Assembly: GCA_000827325.1 (NCBI GenBank)
Contig: KN832872.1
Location: forward strand, 620,001 to 684,000
From: Oidiodendron maius Zn
Taxonomy: Eukaryota > Ascomycota > Leotiomycetes > Myxotrichaceae
Length of the DNA stretch: 64,000 nt
Direction: 5' to 3'
Shown one piece after another: positions 45,590-55,913 of the stretch; within the stretch, counting starts at the first letter, position 1, and each line of letters starts with the position of its first letter. A model generated the notes under the pieces. The model was not told where the DNA came from, did not search any database, and was given only the letters and a program-made list of their open reading frames with translations. The position numbers were made by a program, and so were the translations under genes.

Positions 45590-47630
45590 TTACTCTCTAT
45601 GACTCCTTTCTTCGTACCTCTCGTCATGGTCACGGGCCAACAAAGGGCTGTCTTCCCCGGGTTCAGAATCCGCACCGCGGAAACCCTCAATAACCTCCGC
45701 GAGCTTGGCACCCTCCTTCTTGCCCCTCGCCACATCCACAAAATAAAGCAACGGACCGGGAATCCCCACCAAGGCGGCCAGGAACCAGAAAGCCGGTCTG
45801 ATATCCCCTGTGCGGTCATCTATCGCGCCCACGATAGCCGGGCCGAAGACAGAAGACCCCTTATCAGTTATGGCGTAAAGTGCGTAGAAAGCGGCTTCCG
45901 AGCCAGGCGGGATCAGTTCGCCAAAGAGAGAGCGGCAATGGCTGGAGAAACCGCCCAAGACGAAGCCATATATGGCGCCAACTGGATACATCTCCCACGG
46001 CCTCTGAAGGCCAATGACACCCCACCTCTTGACGATGGGAAGATATCCTAGGAGGCCATATATTGGGATTAGCTCGAAGATGCAGATGCACGCCAGGATC
46101 GTCTGATGTGGGCGGAGCTTCAAGATGCGTGAGATTGTGGCCCAGGAAAACGCCCCAACAATACCTGCTGAGGTGGCAATCACACTGATGAGGCCTAACT
46201 CCGCGGGCGCCATGTGCAGTTGTGTCTTTGCGTAGAGGACCGCGGTCCCAGACACAGTGGCAATGGCGTCGGATAGGAGGAACCACGCTGCAAGGAAAAG
46301 AGTGATATCTTTGAGGCGCCCAGCCAGCTTGACAGTTCGCCAGAGAGATGCCCAGGCGTAAATGATGTAGGCTATCCATCCACGTGTTGCAGATGGATCC
46401 TTTAGATCGTAGGCTGGTAGCGGAGGACCGGGTCGCGGTCGGAGCCATAATGCAGCAGGAATTGTAAAGAGGAACCACCATACTCCAATAAGAAAGAGCA
46501 CAACACGGAGGGAGAATGTTGTGCTATTCATGGAGAACACGATAACAGTCGACAGGCACTGTAGGAGCAGTCCGGCGCAATAGCCAATACCGATGCCCAC
46601 AGAGGATATATGAGTAGATAGTTGCAGCTCAATGGACGTAAGGTCGTTGGTTAACGGTAATGCTGGGGCAAGTTCCGCGGTCCCAGGAAGAAGAGCTGTG
46701 GATGCATCTACTACAGGGGGTATTTCCTCCTGAGGCAGTTCTGGTGTTGGGTCCCGTGTTCCAAACTGAGCCTTAGGATGGTGCCTCACCAGGAGGGGGA
46801 GAAAAGAGTTCAGCAGCACAAAGCTGGCTCCGAAGCATGTATTCGAGATTATTGCGAGCAAAGCTCCGAGAAGATGCGCCTTCGGTGCGACGGGAAGAAA
46901 GAGCATCATTGCAATGGAGCCGGAAAAGCCAAAGATGAGCAGTAACCTCTTGCGATAATTGCCATGGTCCGCCGCACAACTTATGGATATAACGAGGAGC
47001 GCTTGGAAGAGGACACTGAGGGAGAAGGCGTACATCGCAAAGCTTGCAGTATTGATTTGCCAGCCGGCAACGTACACCACACATTGCCCCAGATCCTTGA
47101 AACGGTTCATGCCACCAAGTATAGTGCCCGACGGAATTGATGAGCTTGGAGTGCAGGGCGTCGTCAGATCAGATAGGAGGACGCCATTCTCTCGTGCTAG
47201 TTGCTCTAATGTGATCGGTATGAACGAGCCTGCAGAGCAGTGTCAGCTTGTATCTTCTAGGCAAGCGGAAGTCAGGAACGAGAGCATGAGCTCAAGGTCA
47301 AGTTCCCAAGCGTAAAACCTTATCAGATAGAGCTTCAGACGAAAGCTGCAACTCACCAATGCCACATATTACAAAGACCTCTGCTGCAAAGCCATATGCG
47401 TACCACCCAGCAAGCTCCCTCGTACTGGTCAAGCGAGTATCCTCGTCCGGGTACTGGGACGGGTCGTCCCTCAGAGGGCCTTCGGGCCCCATGTCGTCGG
47501 CCGAGCTGGAGCGTTCGTCGTCGGCCTCGAAAGAGGAGGAGTGCGATCGATACGACGGTTTGGCGCTGCTGGCGGATGGAGCACGGTGTCGCTGAAGCGG
47601 TCGCAGCTGGGATACGTTGCGCGGCACCAT
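45590..47630 (-). CDS. ATG22: ATG22, vacuolar amino-acid effluxer
   Basis: Major-facilitator protein of the vacuole membrane that exports amino acids, notably leucine, released by autophagy. Exons 47630-47357 and 47229-45590; intron 127 nt; 637 aa. The N-terminal tail is Ser/Asp-rich, followed by the family opening [36 protein letters not shown], which spans the splice. Next come [25 protein letters not shown], a long acidic loop with PELPQEE, and the late segment [44 protein letters not shown], diagnostic for ATG22. About ten to twelve membrane helices. C-terminus is acidic with [11 protein letters not shown]. Confidence 0.95.
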
Positions 47631-49110
47631 TCTGGCGGGTGACGGGGATCAGGACCAGTCAGCACAGTGATTACAGCATGGTGCTACCGGACAGGCTGGT
47701 GTATTACTCGCTGAGGCCGTCGCCACCCAAGAGACCGTCAGCAAATAAAGAGGCAGAGGGCAACGAGGGATCTGGACAATATTAAGGACGACGCAGAGAA
47801 GGAGGATATTTGGGAGGTAGAAGAAAGGGGAGGAGGAGCGATAGGGAGCTCCCGGCGGGGTGACCGCACCCAGATACGATGGGTGATGGCTGTCTGAGAC
47901 AAACCCCAACCTACGCCCGCCAGGACCTGCTGATAGCCTGCCTCCGCAGTTCAGCTGAACGAGTCAGCCTCCCAGGCGGCTGAAAAGGAGCAGTTGATCC
48001 CTCTCAATTGCTGTGGTATTGTCAAGAAAGTCCGTCGTCTCCCCTCTCTCCATTCGACGAAGGAAGCAAGAGGACTGGCCGGTCTCTGAGATATATGTAC
48101 CTGGGCTACGGACAAAGAAGAGGTCGACCACTGGCCACAAACAAAACATACTCCTCCACTGTTCCGTATCTTTCATTGCCCCTCTCCTTCTCGCCTGTAC
48201 CTTCCCTGAGGGTCTTTCGGAGTGCCTATCAGGGAGTTGTTCGAGGGGATCCTGCCTGCCGATCCTCCACACGTCAATTTCCGTATCCATCGCCCTCGGC
48301 CAATGGACTCTTACGCTGTCGCTCGATCAATTATACGATAGAGGTGTGTAGTATGAATATGTGTTCGATTTCATCTTCCATTTCTTTAATTCTTGCTTAT
48401 ATCTCTTTCACTTATATAGCACATTCCTCTGTACCTCGTTTTTGTTTCCAATACTCTTGTCCAACCAATTAATCCGCACCTCTCTGTCCTTTCGACCCTT
48501 TACTTCTTCATTCACTGGCATATTTCACATCCGCGCTAAGCAGACACTTTCAATTTTATAAACTGGTATAAGGTGCGTCCTGCCATGATTTGAGTTATGA
48601 CAGAGTTATTGGCTCGAGAACTCCCCCCTCAAATGCAGAGAGAGGAGAATCACCCTGATAAGCGACACAAATAAAATGCTCGCACAATCCTACAGTAGTC
48701 TAGAATACCAGAATCCTAAGGCGCTAGAATTCTCTAGAATACACGAATAGTAGAATCCTAAGCCACTTGAATAGCGAAGGACATTTAGCCAGGCCGACGA
48801 TGCAATAGACAAAGCTGATCAGAGAGGGGTAAATGTACAGAGATGAGCCATGCCATCGCGAGAGAGCTGAAAGAGGAGATAAAAAATAGCCTACAAGAGG
48901 AAGCTAACCGCCAAGAAAACGAAAGGGACGGATGTCAGACAGTGGGCAGACGGGACGAGGAGTAATGGTACACTGGTAATGGCCAGCTTGCGATTCCCTC
49001 GGTCTTCCGGGTTATTATTGCACCATTTCATCGGGTGCACTCGCTTACACTGACCATAAGCCCGATTCTACTATATCATGAAAGATAAGTCATTCCCTTC
49101 CAACAATCCG
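47631..49110. other. Intergenic region between ATG22 and the tRNA gene
   Basis: 1.5 kb without a supported gene. The ATG22 promoter occupies the left part. Around 48690-48770 short variants of CTAGAATnCnnGAATnCTAAG repeat loosely, seemingly chance AT-rich redundancy. No protein motif. Confidence 0.45.
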
Positions 49111-49209
49111 GCCCGGGTAGCTCAATCGGTAGAGCGTGTGGCTCTTAAAAGACCATAATCCGGATATTTAGGCACCTCAAGGTTGCGGGTTCGAGTCCCG
49201 CCTCGGGCT
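49111..49209 (+). tRNA. tRNA-Lys (anticodon CTT) with intron
   Basis: Cloverleaf: acceptor 49111-49117 pairs with 49202-49208 (one G-T), discriminator T49209; D arm GCTC/GAGC; anticodon stem TGTGG (137-141 of the 49-kb block) with loop C-T-CTT-A-A; T arm GCGGG-TTCGAGT-CCCGC. A 26-nt intron, 49148-49173, sits after position 37, the canonical place. The A box (TAGCTCAATCGGTAGAGC) and B box (GGTTCGAGTCC) match consensus. The 3' anticodon strand CCTCA leaves one T-T mismatch in the middle of the stem. Confidence 0.88.
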
Positions 49210-49763
49210 CAATCCCCGACAGTTCAGTTCGTCTGACCTGCTCCGCGTGTTTTTTTAACATTTTTTTTTATAAATCTCATATTTCTCAATGTCTGTGCCT
49301 TTTCCCCATGCTTCATTAGCCCTGTCTTTCGGTTGTTTTTTTGGGTGGCGTAAGCGAGAGGTAGGCGAAGGTCCTCCACAAGTAGTGGCGTGGGACTAAA
49401 CAAGTTACCTGATACAATCATGAGTATGCTCAGTATCCAGGGAGACAGGCAAATAATTGGGCACAATATTTTGGGCAGATGGCTCGTTGAGCAACTGTGA
49501 TTCCCCGATCTTTTCATTTAGTAGCATTAAATGCACCTACTTCTAAGTACTCAAGTGTTCTCTCTGTGTTTGTGTTGATTGGTATTGCGAAGGTGCCTCT
49601 GGACGGTCTGGTCAAATAATGAATTTAGTTGAGTTTGATGTCTATAATAAAAAAAAAATTTTCGCTTCCTATTGCGTTTCCCGTTACTATGTACAGTGTG
49701 GATTATTTTATATACATTGTCAACAGCATTAAGCCAGCCAATGCTGCTCTAATCGTGCCAATT
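49210..49763. other. Spacer after the tRNA gene
   Basis: No gene seen apart from the T-run terminator. AT-rich, with an A9 run near 49650. Confidence 0.45.
49250..49256 (+). terminator. RNA polymerase III terminator (T7 run)
   Basis: First run of four or more T after the tRNA, 41 nt beyond its end; a second run of nine T follows at 49261-49269 as a possible backup. Confidence 0.45.
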
Positions 49764-50524
49764 CTATGGCAACCCCAGCGGTGGCGAGTAGGCGGGGGGT
49801 CTCGGCTCCCTAGGTAGCTCTCTACCTCTGTCTGCATGGAGTTGGTGCCCTGTACTCTGAGCTTGAAGCTTGTGCCCTCTATTTCGTCCTTCGATTTCGT
49901 GTCTGGGTTCCGGCCGTATCCAAGGCTCGACCTTAACCGTGTTAGGTGGTAGAGTGCATGAGGGAGGATGTGCTTGTTTCCGGCGCAGGAGATATAGTAC
50001 CAGAAACACAATTAAAGTGACAACTACCACCGCAGCGGCGACACCAACTCCTGTCTCAGCTCCAGCAGACAGTCCACCGGAAGACGCGAGGCAATAGTCT
50101 CTGATGAGATGATAGTCAACACATAAATCCTATGTTACTTTTTGGGCTGCATTAGTTTCACGGAGGACAGCACATGGCCAGTGTGCTTATTTGATCTCTA
50201 ACAGACGATACGAGGGTTTCCAGTTCGATGGGCATATCATTGGCATGATGCTCAGTTCTACGAGTACAGATTCAGTTCCACTGAGGGTCACAGGCAATGA
50301 GATTTGATCCACTTGACCCGCTTAGCTGGAAGGAATTGGAGCAACCAGCCGGAGGGCTGAAGGCAGTCGTGAGTGGAAGCCATGAGGTTACGACGCCCTG
50401 AGATGTCTCTGGAGGATATGTGGTGGCTGACATTTTCCATGAAAGGCGACAGACCACGAACGTGAGTTTCGGCGCCTACGCCCTCAGCGCAATGAAAACA
50501 GGAGACGGAAATCAGGAAGAGCAT
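49764..50524 (-). pseudogene. Decayed gene for a single-pass, Cys-containing cell-surface-like protein
   Basis: Pieces of a fungal Thr/Ser-rich type I membrane protein can be read on the minus strand. Around 50300-50400: TSWLPLTTAFSPPAGCS and LIACDPQW. Around 50180-50250, in another frame: MICPSNWKPSYRLLEI. Around 50145-50165: STLAMCCPP. Then a linker DYCLASSGGLSAGAETG, a membrane helix AAVVVVTLIVFLVLYLLRRK and a polar tail rich in Pro and Arg ending at 49764. The order (CxxxF, CPxxW, LACCP-type box, helix, basic tail) fits a common ascomycete surface-protein layout. Two changes of frame between boxes cannot be bridged by convincing introns, so I call it decayed. An alternative model uses an intron at the GTCAAG near 50300 and keeps one frame. 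ATG 50524 and its weak signal peptide are uncertain. Confidence 0.4.
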
Positions 50525-51398
50525 GGAGACCTGAGAAATACCATTGCTAAATAGAAACGCTAGAGTGCTGGGCGCCTTGGCCTTTATTGCGTGCAGGCCT
50601 GCATATTTAGATCTATGGAGACTGCAATCTTTCGGAGCAAGCTGTCATCCCATAAGGTTGAACCTCTTCCCCCTTTCTAGTTCTCGGTTCTCGATGCCAT
50701 TGTGGGACAAGGTCTGTGTGTATGTGAACCACGAGACTTTGCAGAGTGCTTGATGGACTGTATGCTCTGTCGCCATGCTGTTGGCCATTCCAATTTGGGT
50801 ATATAAGGAAATTATATCCCAGCGTGGGTAGGTGGTACAGGTCGCTTGGAAGACATTTGCGGTCATGAGTGGGGGGAAGGTAAAACTGAGGCAAGAGGTA
50901 ATCTTACATGAAATGCACGCGTTACTTCGCTAGGTTTGAGGGAAATTTCTGGCGCTGAGAGGCAACATCAGATCACTCAAAATCACCATAGCGAAAGAGT
51001 AGAGGGGATCACAACAGTAAAACACAAAATTGAGTCCTGAGATAAGATCTAGTCTGAGAAATTTATGCCTCAGGTACAAAGTTTATACCGTAGTGAGCCG
51101 ATGGTTAGCGACGACCATGACGCGGTATCAACGCGAGCCCACTTTGCTGGGATGAAGTTCCAGTGCGATAACTAACACAAACTGCACTGACTGGCTGCTG
51201 CTGCTGGTGCCGAATATTTTATGGTTATCTTCGGGAATCGTGTCCCGATTCGGCGGCCCGCTCGGTACGTATCTTAATATCCTCACGCGCCCTTCTGTTG
51301 TCAATATCCCATTCATCGTTTGTGACTACTGCATTTAAAGATCGATACGATCCCGCTCTTTCAACCTTCCCCACCTTCAACTCTTCCCCATACTCATA
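50525..51398. promoter_or_regulatory. Upstream region of the aminotransferase
   Basis: 874 nt with no supported gene. A TATA-like CATTTAAAG lies near 51331, about 65 nt before the start codon, followed by a pyrimidine-rich leader. Confidence 0.5.
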
Positions 51399-53144
51399 AT
51401 GTCACCTCCTTCAGCAATTGAAGTCGACGGCGGTATAGATGCAACAAGCATTACACTTCCTGGCCCATTAACAACTAAGGGCGTTGTGGCCAGGAGGGCC
51501 AAGGCTGGCAAGTTAGTCGCAGGTACCGCGGCGTATACCTCTAGTGACTATTTCAAGGGTCCGGTTCGTTATTATTCTTCGCCATTAAGTTCTGTACTGA
51601 TTCCCGTAGGCTACAGGCAGACCTAAGGCCAAGAGATGGGACCGTAGGCTTCTGCTTCTTACGCTTATTTCCCAAACTGACGTATATAGACTACCTGACT
51701 CTTGAGAGCAAGTCGAGGAACCCTTCAAGCTTGAAGGCCGCTGCTAAGTACCTGCAGAAACCCGGGCTAATATCTCTGGGAGGGGGGCTACCATGTGCAG
51801 AGTACTTTCCCCTTGAAGAGGTGACATTCAAGGTTCCCACACCACCAAACTTCTCCGAGAAAGCAACAAAAGAATCCGGCTCGATACTCAGAGCCGGTAA
51901 ATATGATGCCTCGGAAGGAGACGGCATATACGATCTCGCTATTTCTATGAACTATGGCTTAGGAGTAGGATCGGCGCAGGTGATTCGATTTGTGACGGAG
52001 CACACCGAGATGGTCTGCAACCCGCCATACCAAGACTGGAACTGCGCCTTATCCGTTGGTAGTACAGCGGCCTTGGAGCAAGCATACCGTATGTTCTGTG
52101 AAAGAGGAGACTACGTCTTAGCTGAGGAATACACGTTTGCCTCAGCTGTAGAGACGGCGCTTCCCCTCGGCGTCAAGTTTTTTAGCATCAAGATGGACGA
52201 CCAGGGCCTTCTGCCAGAACACATGGACGAAATTCTATGTAATTGGGATGAAGTAGAGAGAAAGGCCAGGAAACCCCGTCTTCTCTACACAATACCCACT
52301 GGACAAAATCCCACTGGAGCCACGCAAGGTGCAGTGCGGCGACAAGCAATATATAAAGTCGCCCAAAAGCATGATATTTATATTATTGAGGATGAACCTT
52401 ACTACTTCCTCCAGATGCAGCCTTACACAGGTCCTAATGCCCCGGATGTTCCTCCGCCAGCAAGCAACGAGGAGTTCCTCCAAGCGCTGGTCCCAACATA
52501 TCTTAGCATAGATATCGACGGGCGAGTAATGCGGATGGACTCCTTTTCCAAGGTCATCGCACCTGGAACACGAGTCGGCTGGATCACAGCTTCGGCACAG
52601 ATTGTTGAGCGCTTTGTTCGCCATAGCGAATCTTCAAGTCAGAATCCAAGTGGACTGTCTCAGATGTTCCTTTATAAATTGCTCGATGAGAGCTGGGGCC
52701 ACGACGGATATCTCGGATGGCTGATTGCCCTCAGACTGTCCTATACCAAGCGGAGAGATACCATTCTTGCAGCATGTGAGAAATTTTTACCGAAGGATAT
52801 TGTTAGCTGGAACCCGCCAGCTGCTGGCATGTTTGTAAGTGGTGTATACAACATTTCCCTATTATTCCGCTAACGCTTAGTAGCTATGGCTATCAGTAGA
52901 CTGGCGCAGACACCCACACGCCAAAACCAAACGTATTCTTGAGATAGAAGAGGAAATATACTTGGCCGCGGTCAACCAGGGGGTGCTCATCTGCAGAGGC
53001 AGCTGGTTTCTGGGCCAGAAGGATGCTGAGGAACCGACGGATATGTTTTTCAGGGCGACGTATGCCGCTGCATCGGAAGACAAAATATTCCATGCTATTG
53101 AGCGATTTGGAATTGCTGCTAGAGAGAGTTTTGGGGTTAAATAA
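51399..53144 (+). CDS. ARO8: Aromatic amino acid aminotransferase (Aro8-like, PLP fold I)
   Basis: Transaminase interconverting phenylalanine, tyrosine or tryptophan with their keto acids; relatives also act on alpha-aminoadipate and kynurenine. Exons 51399-51563, 51610-51643, 51690-52834 and 52884-53144; introns 46, 46 and 49 nt; 534 aa. The 34-nt second exon encodes ATGRPKAKRWD, giving DYFKGP-ATGRPKAKRWD-HYLTLESKSR. Then ISLGGGLPCAEYFP, the PLP-binding NCALSVGSTAALEQAY, IPTGQNPTGAT, EDEPYYFLQ, and the lysine motif SFSKVIAPGTRVGW (Lys354). The second exon is short but in frame and typical for the family. Cytosolic by prediction. It converges with HEM14. Confidence 0.93.
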
Positions 53145-53486
53145 GTTGGTATATGCAGAACCGCTAGATCATCGTAGGCAGACTGTTGAGATTTTGGGCT
53201 GCCTTGCATATTAGTCTGGACCTAGAACAAGGCTCTTAATTCACAATTTCTCAACCATCTACGCACTCGTATTTCGTTTCTATATTGTTTCACTCTAACA
53301 ATTAATACTATATTCTGTGTTGTATTATGCATGATAATTATCATAATAAATTATTGTGTATTAGGCCAATAAGTTTTAACATCGTGGATGCTAAGTATAT
53401 CTAGGAGGGCTTAGTTCATCTATCATCCACGCCAGCACAATATCCTAAAGTTATTGTTACAATGCATGTATTTTAAGAGTTTTCAA
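53145..53486. other. Convergent 3' region of ARO8 and HEM14
   Basis: 342 nt, strongly AT-rich, no gene; two 3' UTRs expected. Confidence 0.5.
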
Positions 53487-55454
53487 TCACCACGGCTTTG
53501 GGACCCGAAAGAATTCCAGTCCAGTATATCCCTCCTCTGGAGAATCCGCAAGTCCTGCAGCTACTTCCATTCCTGCCCTAATGCAGTCATTCACGCCGAC
53601 TCCGGTGTATGAGCTTCCAACCACAGAGAGTTTGCCCTCAAATTTCGTTCGGAGATGGATATCAGTACTTGTCAACCTCTGATCGTGTCCAACGTAATAT
53701 TGCGGGATGCAATTCCTATTCAATGATACCAAAACCGCTTCCGGCTCCACATGAATACCGAGATGCCGCTTCAGCAATTGCTTCGCCATTGCTGCACCTT
53801 GTTCTGCATCCGGGTAATAAGAAAATGAATCCCAGTAGTGGCCGCCTAGCATTACGGTGACCTTTGTCCCTGGAACGGGCATTGAGGTGACTTCTACTTG
53901 ACTGTCAAAGACAACGCCGAGTGCGCATTCGGGGTTTTGGGCCAAGGGGATGGATCGTGGGATGAGATAGCCGAAACCTTGCACGGCAAGTAAGTCTGGA
54001 TTCCTGTAGAAGAGGTTTACGACCATTACAGTGGCCGCGTGTATGCTTTGAAGTGCCGGCAGGTGAGGCGTCAATGTAGCGAGAGTCGAAGCTGGGAGGG
54101 CACTAATACAATTGCTGTATATGTCGGGTGGACAGTTGCGAGACGTTTTGATCTGATCACTGTTAGCCATGGCAAAGAAGAGGAATCGGAAAGCTACTTG
54201 TATTTTGTTTGTCTCTACATCATATTCGACACCCCTAACGCTCTCGTTCATTTTGAACTCCACATTTGGATGGGACTTGAGATAAGAAGCTATGGCTTGG
54301 GTTAGAGTACTCATTCCGTTTTTAAAGTTAAACGCCCTTGCATTCTTTCTCATAAAATCGTATGACACGGAGATTCTCTTCAGCATGGTACGTTCTAAGG
54401 CCAACTCTTTACTGTCTCGCTTTCGCGTATGTCCAAGTATCGACCTTAGCAGCCACCGAACCAGACTCTGATGCTCTTCTTCCACATTCCACAGCGGACG
54501 CATAACGCTTCGCACACTCAGTTTGTCGATGTCACCGGCATATACTCCATGCATGACGGCAGATATTATGTTATTTGTCATATTCGGAGTACCGAATCTT
54601 CGGTTCATGAAAGAGCTGATAGACTCGTCCAGCAGGCTGTTGTCGCGGCCAGGTCGAGAGTACTCTTTAATTGGAGCCAGCATCATACCTTTGAAAATAG
54701 GCTCTGTCATCAAAGACGTCAGCTGGTCCAAGAGACTAGTATCTCCCCCTGGCATCAGAACGAGATGGTCGGGGTAGTATATATAACGGTTTCGAGAACT
54801 GGGCGAGTTTTTGTGGTGGAAACCAATTTGATTCTGAATTCCGAGCCGCGCAACCTGTGGAGCCACTTTAGTATTTAGTATGGAGAGTCGGAGTCAGCGT
54901 ACCAGATCCAACGTGACCAATGAAGAAAGCCTATGCGGCTGCAAGGTCCGAGGACCTTGCTCGAAGGTAATCTTATCGTCGCCAACGTCGACCACCTGGG
55001 TATTTATCCATCCTCCAAGCCGATTACTCCCTTCATAAATAGTAATTTGTGCAGACGGGAACTCTCTTGTCAAGTAATAGGCAGAGGAGAGTCCTGATAT
55101 GCCTCCACCAAGGACAGCAATTTGTTTTCTATGTGACTGTCCTTGTTTAGCCCTTCCAGTGTTATTCGGCAATCCCTTGGAGGAATTCTGTTGTCTAGAC
55201 TCGAGCTTCGCGGAAGATGTCGAGAGAAGTAACGGATCATGGTATATTGGACGTTCATGCTGAGTGTGGAATCTTCTGTGGTATTTTATACGTTGTATTG
55301 GACCCTCATGTCGGTGCCATCGATGAATGGAGTGGAAAGATATTGAGCACCTCGGAGCCGCCTGTAGGCGCCATTGTGGACGACAACAAAGGTAAATCCT
55401 AGGGTATTGTTTTGATAACGTCGAGAGAGGCAAAACAATCAACTGAGAATGCAT
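53487..55454 (-). CDS. HEM14: Protoporphyrinogen oxidase
   Basis: FAD enzyme of the mitochondrial inner membrane that oxidises protoporphyrinogen IX in haem synthesis. Proposed exons: 55454-54903, 54854-54198 and 54152-53487; introns 48 and 45 nt; 624 aa. ATG 55454 is chosen; the in-frame codon three residues upstream is TTG. Residues 1-60 are rich in Arg, His and Ser, fitting a mitochondrial presequence. The FAD fold is IAVLGGGISGLSSAYYLTREFP followed by EGSNRLGGWINT. Further family text: EQGPRTLQP, YYPDHLVLMPG, FGTPNMTNNIISAVMHGVYAGD, and the C-terminal GSSYTGVGVNDCIRAGMEVA. The second intron has no stop and a length divisible by three; it is inferred from an atypical insert and a CTAAC branch site. 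Confidence 0.9.
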
Positions 55455-55913
55455 TGCCTCCAAAACAGGGTTGATCGGCTCATGACAAGTTGTCGGCTTT
55501 AAGTTGTGAGGTCGTCGAAGCTTCGCTTAATTATCTGGATAGATAATCCAACGAAAGGATCGTCTTAATATAAAGCGGGCCGGGACTTGGCTGTATGCAA
55601 AATTGTAATTAATAGATATTAGATGAATTTATAGGGGGAAAGATTATGCTACTATGCACAAGGGTTGGACATCACTGGTTGGATACAAGAAAGCAAGCTT
55701 GAAGCATATGCAAGACAGCTACCTCAATTGTTCAAGGTGCCATGGATATACCCTCCATTCTACCTGATTTTGCGAACTTGCCAGCCTCATTGAGGGCTAG
55801 TGTTATGAAGTGCAACCCGGTCCTAAAACGCCCCCCAATCCCGGTTCCGCCAATGGTAGTACTGTACAAATTTTGACGCATACACATCGTGACCCTGATC
55901 TATAAACGCACCC
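55455..55913. other. Spacer between HEM14 start and NAB2 stop
   Basis: 459 nt, no gene seen; contains the HEM14 promoter and NAB2 3' UTR. Confidence 0.5.

Noticed and set aside
48690-48775. Loose repeats of CTAGAAT/GAATCCTAAG near 48.7 kb
   Set aside because: Units are irregular and not bounded like a transposon or minisatellite; probably chance in AT-rich DNA.
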